64,000 nt of DNA, from assembly GCF_040869045.1 (NCBI RefSeq), contig NC_090319.1, forward strand, positions 340,918,302 through 340,982,301, written 5' to 3'. Within the stretch, counting starts at the first letter, position 1, and every line of letters starts with the position of its first letter. The translations under genes and the position numbers were made by a program. The notes beneath the pieces are model-generated. The model was given only the letters and a program-made list of their open reading frames with translations, did not search any database and was not told the DNA's origin. The DNA is from Eurosta solidaginis. Taxonomy: Eukaryota > Arthropoda > Insecta > Diptera > Tephritidae. Below, one piece after another: positions 1-10,277 of this stretch.

Positions 1-1690
1 GTTTGAAGAATGCCGTACGTTAGAATTTTATTCAAAAGTGCAATATCTCAAAATTTGTTTCAAAAACTCCCTATACGAGCATAAGTTCAACGCATTTTGT
101 CATAAGAGGGAGTTAATGGAAAGCGTTTTTAGAAGAGCATTCTTCAATCTAACTCTAATATGGGGCGGTTTTGTGACAAATCCTGAATTGGGAAATTTTT
201 GAAAAATATTTTGAGATAGCACGATTTTGAGCAGGCAGCCGACATGGGGTGATACGCTACTCAGCAGCCGCAACGAACTGACAAAAACAAAAATAAAAGA
301 AAATGGCTTATTTTCTTAGAACTTAATATTCCTTCCTTGACTTTGACAGAAGAGTTAAGCTTTTGTTCGGTCCTGCTACACAGGGAGTATTCACCTTTTT
401 ATTCTGAAATTTCGGAAAGCTCTTTTCCGTTAAGTATTCATGGAAGCGTTCCGTATAAACCGTTAATTTAGAATATTCGGAACACGTTCTTTGATACTAC
501 CTCACGAGGTCCGAATATATCAAATAAGTATATACATAATATTTCAAATATAAACCTATTCCCCAAATTCTTAAGTGGAGACGAATGTTCCGGAATTAAT
601 AGAACAGAAGGTCGTCTTTTAATATGCGCCCAAAAAATATCCAGAGAAGAGTCAAAAGACGCGTATTGACCTCGATAACAATAATTCGAAGGCGGAAATA
701 AAAATTTTAGCTCGTTCAAAAGATTATTGACCAAAAACCGAAAAATGACCCCGGGTTGCGTTGGCGGCCTTCAGCTGAGCTTATAAAGAATTACCCTGGC
801 TGGTCCACCAATGAGGTGGGATCAAAATTAAATTCGTGCAAAATCCCTTTGTACACAAAATCTTTTTCTGTGCACAAAAACATTACAACAACCACATGAA
901 AATTTGCCAATTTCAACTGCAAATATCTCGGGGCAGAGATACAATTTTCTTCTCCGCCTTCGGATTATTGTTGTCGAGGTCACCTCTGTCGATATTTTTA
1001 GACGCGTTTTAGCAGTAGACTCCTATGCTAGACTTTTACCTTAATAAGTTAACAGATAAGTGTTGCTGAAAAATATTTTTATACCAAGATTTCGCCTTTA
1101 ACTACTTTTTTTAGACAAACTTGCCAAGAAGCAACACATTCAGGGGATGTCAGTTCAACTTGGGAGCAAGATGGCCGCAATTGTCAAAAATTTTGACTGC
1201 CGAACAAACCTCTTGTGATTGAATCATGCATATAACTTTCGCTTCTCACAAAATTCAAAAAATATTTAAAGTGAGTTGTACTTCTGATGAATTTGCCTTT
1301 TAAGTGGAAAAACCACCCTGCAACCAATTGCTAGGCAGTTTTCCCCCCTTTGCAGCACTTCAAGCATTAAAACTAAACCTTATTTTTGTTCTTAATATAA
1401 CATATGTGCTAACTGTTTAGTCATTAGGAGGAATGACATATGCGGAATTTCAATTCATTGTCGGTATATTGCGGTTTTGCTTATTCAACAGGTTTGGCGC
1501 GTCCTCAGACTTCACCTCACGTGGGATTCTTGCCCTTCCCTTAGATGTTTGGTAAACTAACTTTATATATTTTCAGTGGTTAATTTTGTTCAGTCTTATC
1601 AACTAAGCTTCATTATCTCGCTACTTATCTGCTCATAGGAGCTCCACATTCAGGAATGCCTTCTTCGCTCCGCTAATCTTCTTATGGACA
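1..1690. other. unassigned AT-rich sequence
   Basis: No coding region, RNA or recognisable repeat was found here. The longest open frame (468-734, minus, 88 codons) has no family resemblance and AT-driven composition, so I do not call it a gene. Confidence 0.5.
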
Positions 1691-1975
1691 AACGGAGCCT
1701 TTAATAATAAATAAAATAAATGCAAGACGGGAGAGCTTCGAAGACATATAATTGCGAGCTTCTCCTGCAATTTGTGTCGTGGTCTTTGAATTTTTTCTAC
1801 AAACTGGTGAGACGTGACCTTCATGTTTTACGCCAACTCCGTACGGCATCTGCAAGGCAGATGTGTTTTTGCTGAAAAGCTTATCATGGCAGAAATACAC
1901 TTGGAGTATTTGCCAAATCACTGCCGAGGGGCGACCCCGGTTAGAAAAGCTTTATCCTAATTGATGTTAATTTGT
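1691..1975 (-). repeat. tRNA-derived SINE, copy 1 (3' part)
   Basis: This copy matches the SINE-like repeat seen in fuller form at 14685-15052 and 22045-22385. Shared landmarks are the AAATAAATG-type tail at its left edge, CGAGCTTCTC, the ACTCCGTACGGCATCTGCA block, GGCAGAAATACACT and GAGGGGCGACCCC. The tail is at the left, so the element lies on the minus strand. The tRNA-like head that should follow at the right end is missing, so the copy is 5'-truncated. There is no coding capacity; short open frames across it are incidental. Confidence 0.65.
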
Positions 1976-2575
1976 CCGTTCAAGGTCCATTCAGGACTAT
2001 TTGCGTTGGGTCAATTTGAAGCATTCTCTACCTTCCCTGACCAGCTTATTGAACATCAGAAAATATACCAGAGAAAATTTATAAGAAGAGACGAGTAGAA
2101 TTGCGAATAAAAACCTAGGTTTGGACGTTTATATTTTAAGGTTGTGGTAGCGCTGTTTTCAAAGGGAAACCGCAAACACAGTTTATGTCAAATGGTCGCA
2201 AATGCCTTAAGAAAAATTTGTTAAGTGCTCAGTTGATGTATACAAACTATAAAAAATTAATGAAACTATACGGATATGAAGATCTCTCATAACCTTTTTA
2301 TTATCTAGGCATACTAAGCGTCGGCGTTCCTGCTGAAATTTCTAGATTGTATTAAAACTTTCATGTAGTATGCTAAGCAGTCATTTTCGTTAGGAATGTG
2401 ATAGCTTAAAATATTAGACCTTTTTCTCTGTACATGTGTACGTGTGCCTTATGAGTTGCTTATCACACTTAATTTTTTTAAGCTGTCAAATAGCGGATAC
2501 CACTGTCTTAAAAATTTTAATCTCATTATTAAAAAGTGTTATTAACGCGTGTGTGGTGTGCGCGCAGAAGCAATT
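1976..2575. other. unassigned AT-rich sequence
   Basis: Nothing recognisable was seen between the SINE fragment and the DINE-like element. Confidence 0.5.
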
Positions 2576-3512
2576 TTTATACCTTTCATGAAAGTGAAAT
2601 GGTATATTAACTTTGGCACGAATTTCAAAATTGTAAGACCTTAAAGGAAAATAGATAGACCCACCATTAGGTATACCGAAATTATCAGGATGAAGAGTTG
2701 AGTTGATTTGGCCATGTCCATCTGTCTGTCTGTCTGTTTGTAAGAAAACTCGTCCCTCAGTTTTTGAGATTTCTTTGATGAAATCTGGTGAGCGGGTGTA
2801 CTTAGGTCTCCGTTTATAGATTTGTCGGAACCGGCTGGATCAGACCACTATAGCATATATCCTCCATACAACCGATTTTTCAGAAAAAGAGGATTTATGT
2901 CATATCTTCTTCAATTTATCAGATTGAAGTATATTTCGTATATTGCACATATTGTTGTCTGAAAAATGGATGAGATCGGTCTATATATAGTATATATCCC
3001 CCCCAACCGGTTGTTCAGGTAAGAAACTTTTCGTAATTACTGCCCCATTTAAAGAGCTAGAGGCTTCAAATTTCAACGAATGCTTACGCATATAGCATAT
3101 ATTGTTGTCTGAAAAAATCATAAAGATCGGTGGTATATATAGTATATATATGGTGGTATATATAGTATATATATATAGTATATATATATATATATATTTT
3201 CGCAATTTTAGCCCCATTTTAACAGCTAGAAGCATCAAATTTCAACGAATGCTTACGCATATAGCATACATTGTTGTCTGAAAAAATCATAGAGATCGGT
3301 GGTATATATATTATATATCTCATGCAACCGATTTTTCAAATAAGAAACTTTTCGCACTTTCTGCCCCATTTTAACAGCTAGAAGCTTCAAATTTCACCAA
3401 ATGAATACGTATATAGTATATATTGTTGTCTGAAAAAAATCATTGTTCAGCCCCATTCATGAAAGGTGTGAAGTCTTCGGCACAGCCTAAGACAGTCCCG
3501 TCTTTACTTGTT
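2576..3512 (+). mobile_element. DINE-1/Helentron-like non-autonomous element, family III
   Basis: The left end has TACCTTTCATGAAAG and the right end has the matching inverted CATGAAAGGTG. The core reads GATTTGGCCATGTCCATCTGTC followed by (GTCT)n, which resembles the tetranucleotide microsatellite block of Drosophila DINE-1/INE-1. Near the right end is a stem-loop (GTCTTCGGC ACA GCCTAAGAC, one mismatch) followed by a terminus ending TTACTTGTT. Subterminal inverted repeats, a microsatellite core and a 3' stem-loop are the published plan of Helentron-associated elements (HINEs). The middle consists of diverged ~150-bp tandem repeats, visible as the recurring ATTGTTGTCTGAAAAA at about 2951, 3101, 3270 and 3422. 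It encodes no protein and would depend on an autonomous Helentron elsewhere. Confidence 0.7.
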
Positions 3513-4737
3513 TTTAATTATGAATATCTATTTTAATTTTAAAAGAAACCCTTTGGTTTATTTAGCTTTCTAAGGAAAATTTTATTTTTCTCAATTAATT
3601 TTTCTCAATTAAGGCTACAAAATTTTCATCAAATATAAACGATTTTAGACACTTAGGCGGCCATAATTTAATTTCTGAAGTTGCCGCAATTACAAAAACA
3701 GCACTCCAACAGTTCCCATCCATCGCATATCTGGCGTTAGCTGTCAAGTAATCGGAACTTAGCTATTTCTGAAACGCGTGCTATGGTTTTTTTCAACCTA
3801 TGTGAAATCGCATGTTTTAACGTGAATATTATAAGTTTTAAGACAATTGAATTGAGTAGTTGTGATGGATTCTGATATTTCAGGTAAATACTAACATAAT
3901 TTATGGTGCCTATGATTTTTAAAAGTTATAAATTGATAAAGAACCTTGGATGTTAAAAAAAAATTTTTTTTTGATTTTTGGTGTTCAAAACCAGATTTGT
4001 TATGTTTCCAAGTCCGTCCAAGTGAAAATTAGTTTTGAACATGGTACTTGGCACAATTAGCTTGACAACTGTATTAAATTTAGCTGCAGATACTTGCAGA
4101 TAGGGGGTTAGATAGAGGGTTTTGTTGCTGTACAACATGAAAAATAGCCTCACTGCGCAGAATTATTTAGTGTTAAACAGTGTAATATCTATTTCTTTAA
4201 TATAACCGATTATTACACAAATTATTATAACTTTTCATTTATTAAACAGTTTTAAGAAGATATAGGCAATAAAATATTTTTGGCCGCCTAAAACTTGAAA
4301 ATCTACATATGTGCGATGTTTTATTTAAAATCAACAAATAATATCCAAACATACATACACCACATGAAAAGACGGCCACCAGTGCGTATACGTAATATTT
4401 TTGATGAGTAAACATCTTTGCTTACGGTATTTGGGAATGCTATATGGGGGATATATATGTATGTGATTGCAGGCGTAATATGGGGTATTGGTATTCTGTA
4501 TGGAGTACTAGAGAAAGTGTTAGTGTAACTTAGTGTAGCGTAAAGTGGGAACAATCTACGTGGTATAGTTGATATGAGCGACAGCACACAGCAACTCAAG
4601 GCAAACACGTCATTTAAATTTTAATTAAAGATTCCGAGCACGAAGAGATGTATCAACTGCTGTTTTGTTGAAAACAAAGAGCCAGATATATAATGAAAAA
4701 CGTGAGAAAATGCGAAACTTTGATTACTGAATACTTT
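3513..4737. other. unassigned AT-rich sequence
   Basis: No gene or recognisable repeat was seen. The 95-codon minus-strand frame at 4321-4608 is unsupported. Confidence 0.5.
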
Positions 4738-5180
4738 ATTCATTGTAATTTTTTATTTTAGTTTATTTTATTTTTTTTTTTTTTATTTTACTTTATCTTA
4801 TTTTATTTTATTTTACTTTATTTAATTTAATTTAATTTTTTTTTATTTTACTTTATTTTATTTTATTTTATTTTATTTTATTTTTTGTTTTGTTTTATTT
4901 TACTCTATTTTATTTTTTTATGTTATTTTACTTTATTTTGCTTTATTTTAATTTATTTTATTTTATTTTATTTTGTTTTAATTTATTTTGTTTAAATAAA
5001 TTTTTTTTTTTTCCATATTGAAATAAAATTAAGTTATATTATATTAATCTAAATAAAATAATTAAAAAAATAAAATAAAATAAAAGAAAATGAGAAACAG
5101 ATAAATTTAAAAAAAAATTATCTCAACCGTTAAAATAAAATAAAATGAAATAAAACAAAACAAAACAAAATAAAAATTTA
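4738..5180. repeat. inverted simple repeat: (TTTTA)n then (TAAAA)n
   Basis: About 250 bases of degenerate TTTTA/TTTA repeats on the plus strand (4740-4990) are followed after a short gap by about 160 bases of the complementary TAAAA/AAATA type (5015-5175). The two tracts are complementary and could form a long, imperfect A:T hairpin. No coding capacity. Confidence 0.8.
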
Positions 5181-5189
5181 ATTAAATAG

Positions 5190-5880
5190 CATATTTATCG
5201 GTTTTTTATCGATTCATTAACGAAACGTTATTGACAGGCTATCAAATCGATTTGTTTTCGGATTATTACCAATTTCTTATGGAGTGCTATCGAATAGTTA
5301 TAGATATGTTATTAAAACGATATCAATTTCTTATCGAAAAGTTATCGATTTTGTTATCAGAAATGTATCGAGCTGCTATGAATCAGAAACCGATACAATT
5401 TTAATATGAAATCGATCTCACATATTAGCTTAATTTATTTATTATTACGGCTATGTAGGCCTAAAACTTAAACTACTAAATACAATTCAAAATTAAAGTC
5501 ACTTAGTTCTATTGAATATGCTGCAGGAATGCCATGTGATTCCGATCAGCATATTTATTAACTTGACAAACGGACGAGTCTGTGAGTCTGGAGGTTGGAA
5601 AGGACACGTTTCCAACCCTCCGGTGCTCCCAGCATAAGGCAACAAAATTTTGAACATATATTTTCATTTATGACGCTGTCGGAATGCATGGAGATTCCGA
5701 TCAGCACAGCTCAACATATGTAACCCAACGAGGCGGTAAGAAATCAATAAGAAGACGATAACAAGCTGACACCAAGTCGATAGCTAGTTGATAACAAATC
5801 AAAAACCCAACAAAAGTAGTTCGCTATTAATAACGAAACAATAAATTGTCGATATAGATTGTTACCGATAAGAGGCCAAC
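5190..5880. repeat. TATCGAT-rich repeat with central hairpin
   Basis: Both edges are rich in ATCGAT/TATCG motifs (for example TTATCGATTC, TTATCGAAAAGTTATCGATT, and GTCGATAGC near the right edge), suggesting the arms of a degenerate inverted-repeat element. The centre holds a strong hairpin, GGTTGGAAA at 5593-5601 pairing with TTTCCAACC at 5609-5617. Two direct repeats related to GGAATGC-ATG-GATTCCGATCAGCA lie either side of it at about 5526-5551 and 5683-5708. I do not recognise the family; a MITE is possible. Confidence 0.45.
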
Positions 5881-5911
5881 GAAGTTCTTCCTAAAAAACC
5901 CGACACAGGTT

Positions 5912-7986
5912 TTTATGCTCAGTTGAGCAGAGCTCACAGAGTATATAAAGTTTGATTGCACAACGGCTGGTTGTACAGGTATAAAAGAATCGAGATAGAT
6001 AAAGACTTCCATATATCAAAATCATCAGGATCGAAAAAAAATTTGATTTAGCCATGTCCGTCCGTCCGTTAACACTATAACTTGAGTAAATTTTGAGCTA
6101 TCTTGATGAAATTTGGTATGTAGGTTCCTGAGCACTCATCTCAGATCGCTATTTAAAATGAACGATATCGGACTATAACCACGCCCACTTTTTCGATATC
6201 GAAAATTTCGAAAAACCGAAAAAGTGTACTAATTCATTACCAAAGACAGATAAAGCGATGAAATTCGGTAGGTGAGTTGAAATTATGACGCAGAATTGAA
6301 AATTAGTAAAATTTTAGACAATGGGCGTGGCACCGCCCACTTTTAAAATAAGGTAATTTAAAGATTTCCAAGCTGTATTTTGGCAGTCGTTGAAGATATC
6401 ATGATGAACTTTTGCAGGAACGTTACCCCTATTACTATATGTACGATTAAAAACAATTAGCAAAATCAGAGAGGGAATACGCCCACTTTAAAAAAAAATT
6501 TTTTAAAGTAAAATTTTAACAAAAAATTTGATATCTTTACAGTATATAAGTAAATTATGTCAACATTCAACTCCAGTAATGATATGGTGCAACAAAATAC
6601 AAAAATAAAAGAAAATTTCAAAATGGGCGTGGCTCCGCCCTTTTTCATTTAATTTATCTAGGATACTTTTAATGCCATAAGTCGAACAAAAATTTACCAA
6701 TCCTTTTGAAATTTGGTAGGATCATAGATTTTATGACGTTAACTGCTTTCTGTGAAAATGGGTGAAATCGGTTGAAGCCACTCCCAGTTTTTATACACGG
6801 TCGTCCGTCTGTCCTTCCGCATGGCCGTTAACACGATAACTACAGAAAAAATCGACATATCTTTACTGAACTTACTTCACGTACTTATCTGAACGCACTT
6901 TATCTTGGTGTAAAAAATGAACGAGATCCGACTATGACCACGCCCACTTTTTCGATATCGAAAATTCTGAAAAATTAAAAAAATGCCATAATTCTATACC
7001 AAATACGAAAAAAGGGATGAAACATGGTAATTGGATTGGTTTAATATAAATATATACCTTTGGAAATATAACTTTGGAAAAAACTTTGTAAAATGGTTGT
7101 GACACCTACCATATTAAGTAGAAGAAAATGAAAATGTTCTTCAGGGCGAAATAAAAAACCCTTGAAATCTTTGCAGGTATTACATATATAAATAAATTAG
7201 CGGTATCCGACAGATGATGTTCTGGGTCACCCTGGTCCACATTTTGGTCGATATCTGGAAAACGCCTTCACATATACAACTACCACCACTCCCTTTTAAA
7301 ATTCTCATTAATACCTTTAATTTGATACCAATATCGTTCAAACATATTCTAGAGTCACCCCTGGTCCACCTTTATGGCGATATCTCGAAAAGGTGTCCAC
7401 CTATAGAACTAAGGCCCACTCCCTTTTAAAATGCTCATTAACACCTTTCATTTGATACCCATATCGTTCAAACATATTCTAGAGTCACCCCTGGTCCACC
7501 TTTATGGCGATATCTCGAAAAGGTGTCCACCTATAGAACTAAGGCCCACTCCCTTTTAAAATACTCATTAACACCTTTCGTTTGATACCCATATTGTACA
7601 AACGTATTCTAGAGTCACCCCTGGTCCACCTTTATGGCGATATCTCGAAAAGGCGACCACCTATACAACTACCACCACTCCCTTTTAAAATACTATTTAG
7701 CACCTTTTTTTTTGATACCCATATTGTACAAACAAATTCTAGAGTCAACCCTGATCCACCTTTATGGCGATATCCTTAAATGGCGTCCACCTATAGAACT
7801 ATGGCCCACTCCCTCATAAAATACTTTTTAATGCCTTTCATTTGATACACATGTCATACAAACAAATTCCACGGTTTCCCGCGTTTCATATTCCTACATG
7901 GTTATTTTCCCTTATGTTGTCACCATAGCTCTCAACTGAGTATTTAATGTTCGGCTACACCCGAACTTAACCTTCCTTACTTGTTT
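5912..7986 (+). mobile_element. Helentron-like (HINE) element, family I, copy A
   Basis: This is the fullest single copy of the main repeat of the window. The left subterminal inverted repeat (ATGCTCAGTTGAGCAGAGCTC) pairs with CTCAACTGAGTAT near the right end. GATTTAGCCATGTCCGTCCGTCC follows within 150 bases. The right tail carries a hairpin (GTTCGG...CCGAAC) and ends CTTACTTGTT. Many short GGGCGTGGC...CGCCCAC motifs recur inside. The right third is a 130-bp tandem array. The plan fits DINE-1-type non-autonomous Helentrons. It encodes no protein; short frames inside it are shadows of the repeats. Confidence 0.75.
7194..7900 (+). repeat. 130-bp tandem repeat inside copy A
   Basis: The landmark GATACC recurs at 7324, 7454, 7584, 7714 and 7844, an exact 130-bp period. 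Each unit contains TCTAGAGTCACCCCTGGTCC, TATGGCGATATC and CCCACTCCCTTTTAAAAT. Related DINE-type elements are known to carry central tandem repeats that can seed satellites. Counterpart arrays with fewer or altered units lie in copies D, E and H. Confidence 0.85.
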
Positions 7987-8882
7987 CTGGTTAAGTGACC
8001 TCTTTTGTGGCCTAAACTCAACCCTGGTGTGAGCTGTTGTTTATTTAAAACCCTCAGTTTGGTAAACGTCCACATTGAACTTCAAGAGTACCTGGTGCTC
8101 AGGGGTTTTTTGTTATTTTTTATAAAAAAGTTACGTGCATACAAGTAAAACTTATATAAGAGTTAAAAAAAAATCTGGCTTTTAGTATGTTGTTTTATGA
8201 TTTTAACGTTATAGCCGAACGAAACCAAGGTCTTTTGAGCGTAAACGTGGTTGGACTGATACGCTCTAAAAAACAAAAATAAACAAAAATTTGGGCAACA
8301 GACACAGAGTCCAAATAGCATGGTGGCCTCCAAGTTTAGAGACACTCTGGAGTATTTGGAAAAACTCGCAATATATTCCTTGCTTCATTATGAAGTTTGT
8401 GTTTTTTAATTTAATTCGACAATTAAACTCACCTGTTATATCGATTGGAAAAAATTTTTATTTACACCAATTACAACTACGCGCCAAAGAAATTGTTTCT
8501 ATGCATGTATTTTTTAAGAAACTGGAGCTTCTGCTTCAGATGGCTGTAACGATTTTGTCTTCGTAGCTTTGTATTTTCCTTTTTGCTGCAAATTATTTCT
8601 TGCTAGTCTAGGTTTTTCTTAATACGAGATACCCAATTACATATTAGTCAGCAGAAGAGTAAAAGCTCAATTCATACTTCGAGCTATATCTGTAAAGAGA
8701 GAAATGTGCAAAAAGGGTAAAATTAGAAAATAAATGAATTGCAAAATTAAGTTAATTATTTCTTCATAAACTGTCTATCCATGGGTGTGTGTGTGTAGGA
8801 GGGGCATAATATAATGAAACCGATTATTTTCTCTATGCTCAGAGACTGATATCCAAATATCTTTTTTTTTGATGCTGGTATA
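7987..8882. other. unassigned sequence left of the LTR element
   Basis: No gene or repeat was recognised. Two open frames of 60-91 codons (8163-8345 minus, 8291-8566 plus) show no family features. A short GT run lies near 8785. The last four bases (TATA, 8879-8882) are the left target duplication of the LTR element. Confidence 0.5.
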
Positions 8883-9232
8883 TGTAGCGACTTTCGCTCT
8901 ACAATTGCGCATGTGATGTCAGCCTAATGGTCTAATTCAATGTAATACCTCAACAGCTGATTTAATTCGCCGTGCCCTTGACCCTGAAAATTAAAATCAC
9001 TGTTCGGCACCTTAACTGCGTTCTCTCTTTCCTTTTTCGGCGAACATTCATCAGAGACGGACATCACTTTTAAGAAGCTACATTTTCCCCAGCTAAATGC
9101 AAATAAGTATTTGCATAATATAACCTAGCTGTGATCCTTTTTTTATAACCAAATAAATACAATCAAATACGCTAACAATTGATTGATTTGGCATCCGAAC
9201 ATTTGGTAAGTAGCAGAAACTGTCTCGCTACA
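8883..9232 (+). repeat. 5' LTR
   Basis: 350 bp, starting TGTAGCGA and ending TCGCTACA, a perfect 8-bp terminal inverted repeat with the TG...CA ends of retroviral-type LTRs. It is identical by eye to 13450-13799. A polyadenylation hexamer AATAAA lies at 9152-9157. A palindrome of two octamer motifs lies at 9097-9116. Confidence 0.95.
9097..9116. promoter_or_regulatory. inverted octamer pair in the LTR
   Basis: ATGCAAATA and TATTTGCAT form a 9-bp-arm palindrome with a 2-base centre. Each arm contains the POU-factor octamer ATGCAAAT. The 3' LTR carries the same at 13664-13683. A role in LTR transcription is an inference from motif and place only. Confidence 0.4.
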
Positions 9233-9233
9233 T

Positions 9234-9247
9234 TGGTGACCCCGACG
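9234..9247 (+). promoter_or_regulatory. primer binding site, tRNA-Trp type
   Basis: TGGTGACCCCGACG starts 2 bases after the LTR. It is complementary to the 3' end of animal tRNA-Trp (...CGTCGGGGTCA plus CCA) over 14 bases, then diverges. Minus-strand DNA synthesis would start here. tRNA-Trp priming is typical of the CsRn1 clade. Confidence 0.85.
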
Positions 9248-9463
9248 AAGAATTGTTTCGCAAGCAGTAATTTTGCGACTTGCTATCATCATCGTTTGTG
9301 AAATCATCACATTGCCACCCGGTAAAGTGCACGTTGCTACATATTTATGCATAACCACAAATTTGCACAATAATCGTAGGAAAAGCAACGCACATTTAAT
9401 TTTGCCAATTTTACCATCTCGATTTGATATTTTCCTTCTGCCCGAAGTACGTAAAAAACTAAC

Positions 9464-10261
9464 ATGACTAATTCGGAGAACACTGCGCCTGAACTCAAAC
9501 CTATATTTGCTCAATCTGTAGTGAGGCAAATTCAATTTAATCCTGATAAGCCATCTCTTTGGTTTGCCCAAATCGAAGCTCAATTTATTATTTTAAATGT
9601 TTCGAAAGAAGTAGACAAATTTTACCATGCAATTTCGGTAATTGACGACCGCTACGCCGCAGAAGTGGAGGACATAATTGTCGCACCACCGTCGGTAAAT
9701 CCATACTCGACCCTTAAAACGGGGCTAATAACGCGTTTTTCAAAATCCAAGGAGGCAAAGCTGCAACAATTACTGGATGGCGAAGCCATCGGCGACAGAA
9801 CGCCTTCTCAATTTTTGCGCCACCTCAAATCCTTGGTAACCGGAGTTGGTGAAGACGTTATTAAAGCAAAGTGGTTATCAGCGCTCCCTAAAGGCATGCG
9901 CGCCATGCTTGCACTACAAACCACCGCTTCGTTAGACGAGCTAGGTGCCAGCGCTGACAAATTGCACGAAATTCTTCAGAATAGGCAGACAGCTGCAATT
10001 TCCTCAAGTACTGCGGACGTGAGTATGCAAATATCAGATTTAACTAAACAAGTGGCCGCTTTGACTACTACTATTAACAATCAACGGTCTAGGCGAAGCA
10101 GCCGAAAACAATACCAACCTCGACATAGGTCACGCAGTTTTTCAAAAGTTCGCAAACTAAATTCGAAAGGAATTTGCTATTACCACGAAAAGTTTGGTAA
10201 AGATACTAAACGCTGTACTGAGGGCTGTAAGTTTTCGGGAAACGCGAAAGAGAATCACTAA
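9464..10261 (+). CDS. gag: Gag, CsRn1-type, 265 aa
   Basis: Gag should form the retrotransposon's virus-like particle and bind its RNA. The N-terminal part (about residues 20-60, SLWFAQIEAQF) and a helical middle are typical of short invertebrate Ty3/gypsy capsids. A basic, serine/arginine-rich stretch (about 207-232) precedes a zinc knuckle with C238, H241, C251 and C255, spaced C-X2-H-X9-C-X3-C, instead of the usual CCHC. That spacing is a CsRn1-clade hallmark. The ATG at 9464 is the first good start after a 216-base leader following the primer site. The stop TAA at 10259-10261 overlaps the pol ATG by one base, and a frameshift signal lies just upstream. No break is seen in this frame. Confidence 0.9.
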   Translation: MTNSENTAPELKPIFAQSVVRQIQFNPDKPSLWFAQIEAQFIILNVSKEVDKFYHAISVIDDRYAAEVEDIIVAPPSVNPYSTLKTGLITRFSKSKEAKLQQLLDGEAIGDRTPSQFLRHLKSLVTGVGEDVIKAKWLSALPKGMRAMLALQTTASLDELGASADKLHEILQNRQTAAISSSTADVSMQISDLTKQVAALTTTINNQRSRRSSRKQYQPRHRSRSFSKVRKLNSKGICYYHEKFGKDTKRCTEGCKFSGNAKENH

Positions 10262-10277
10262 TGGCGGATAGTGATTC
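10237..10277 (+). promoter_or_regulatory. putative -1 ribosomal frameshift signal at the gag/pol junction
   Basis: The heptamer G GGA AAC (10237-10243) sits in the X XXY YYZ register of the gag frame. An 8-nt spacer (10244-10251) is followed by a perfect 9-bp stem, GAATCACTA (10252-10260) with TAGTGATTC (10269-10277), closing an 8-nt loop. The pol frame is -1 relative to gag and is open from 10231 onward, so a slip here yields a Gag-Pol fusion. The gag stop lies in the stem/loop border and the pol ATG opens the loop, so termination-reinitiation is an alternative. Confidence 0.75.

Noticed and set aside
7194..7900. Regular direct repeats as a CRISPR array
   Set aside because: The 130-bp units are contiguous with no spacers, and the host is eukaryotic; they are transposon-internal tandem repeats.
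9143..9583. 146-codon minus-strand frame over the LTR and gag start
   Set aside because: It is antisense to the LTR, primer site and gag, which are well supported; a shadow frame.
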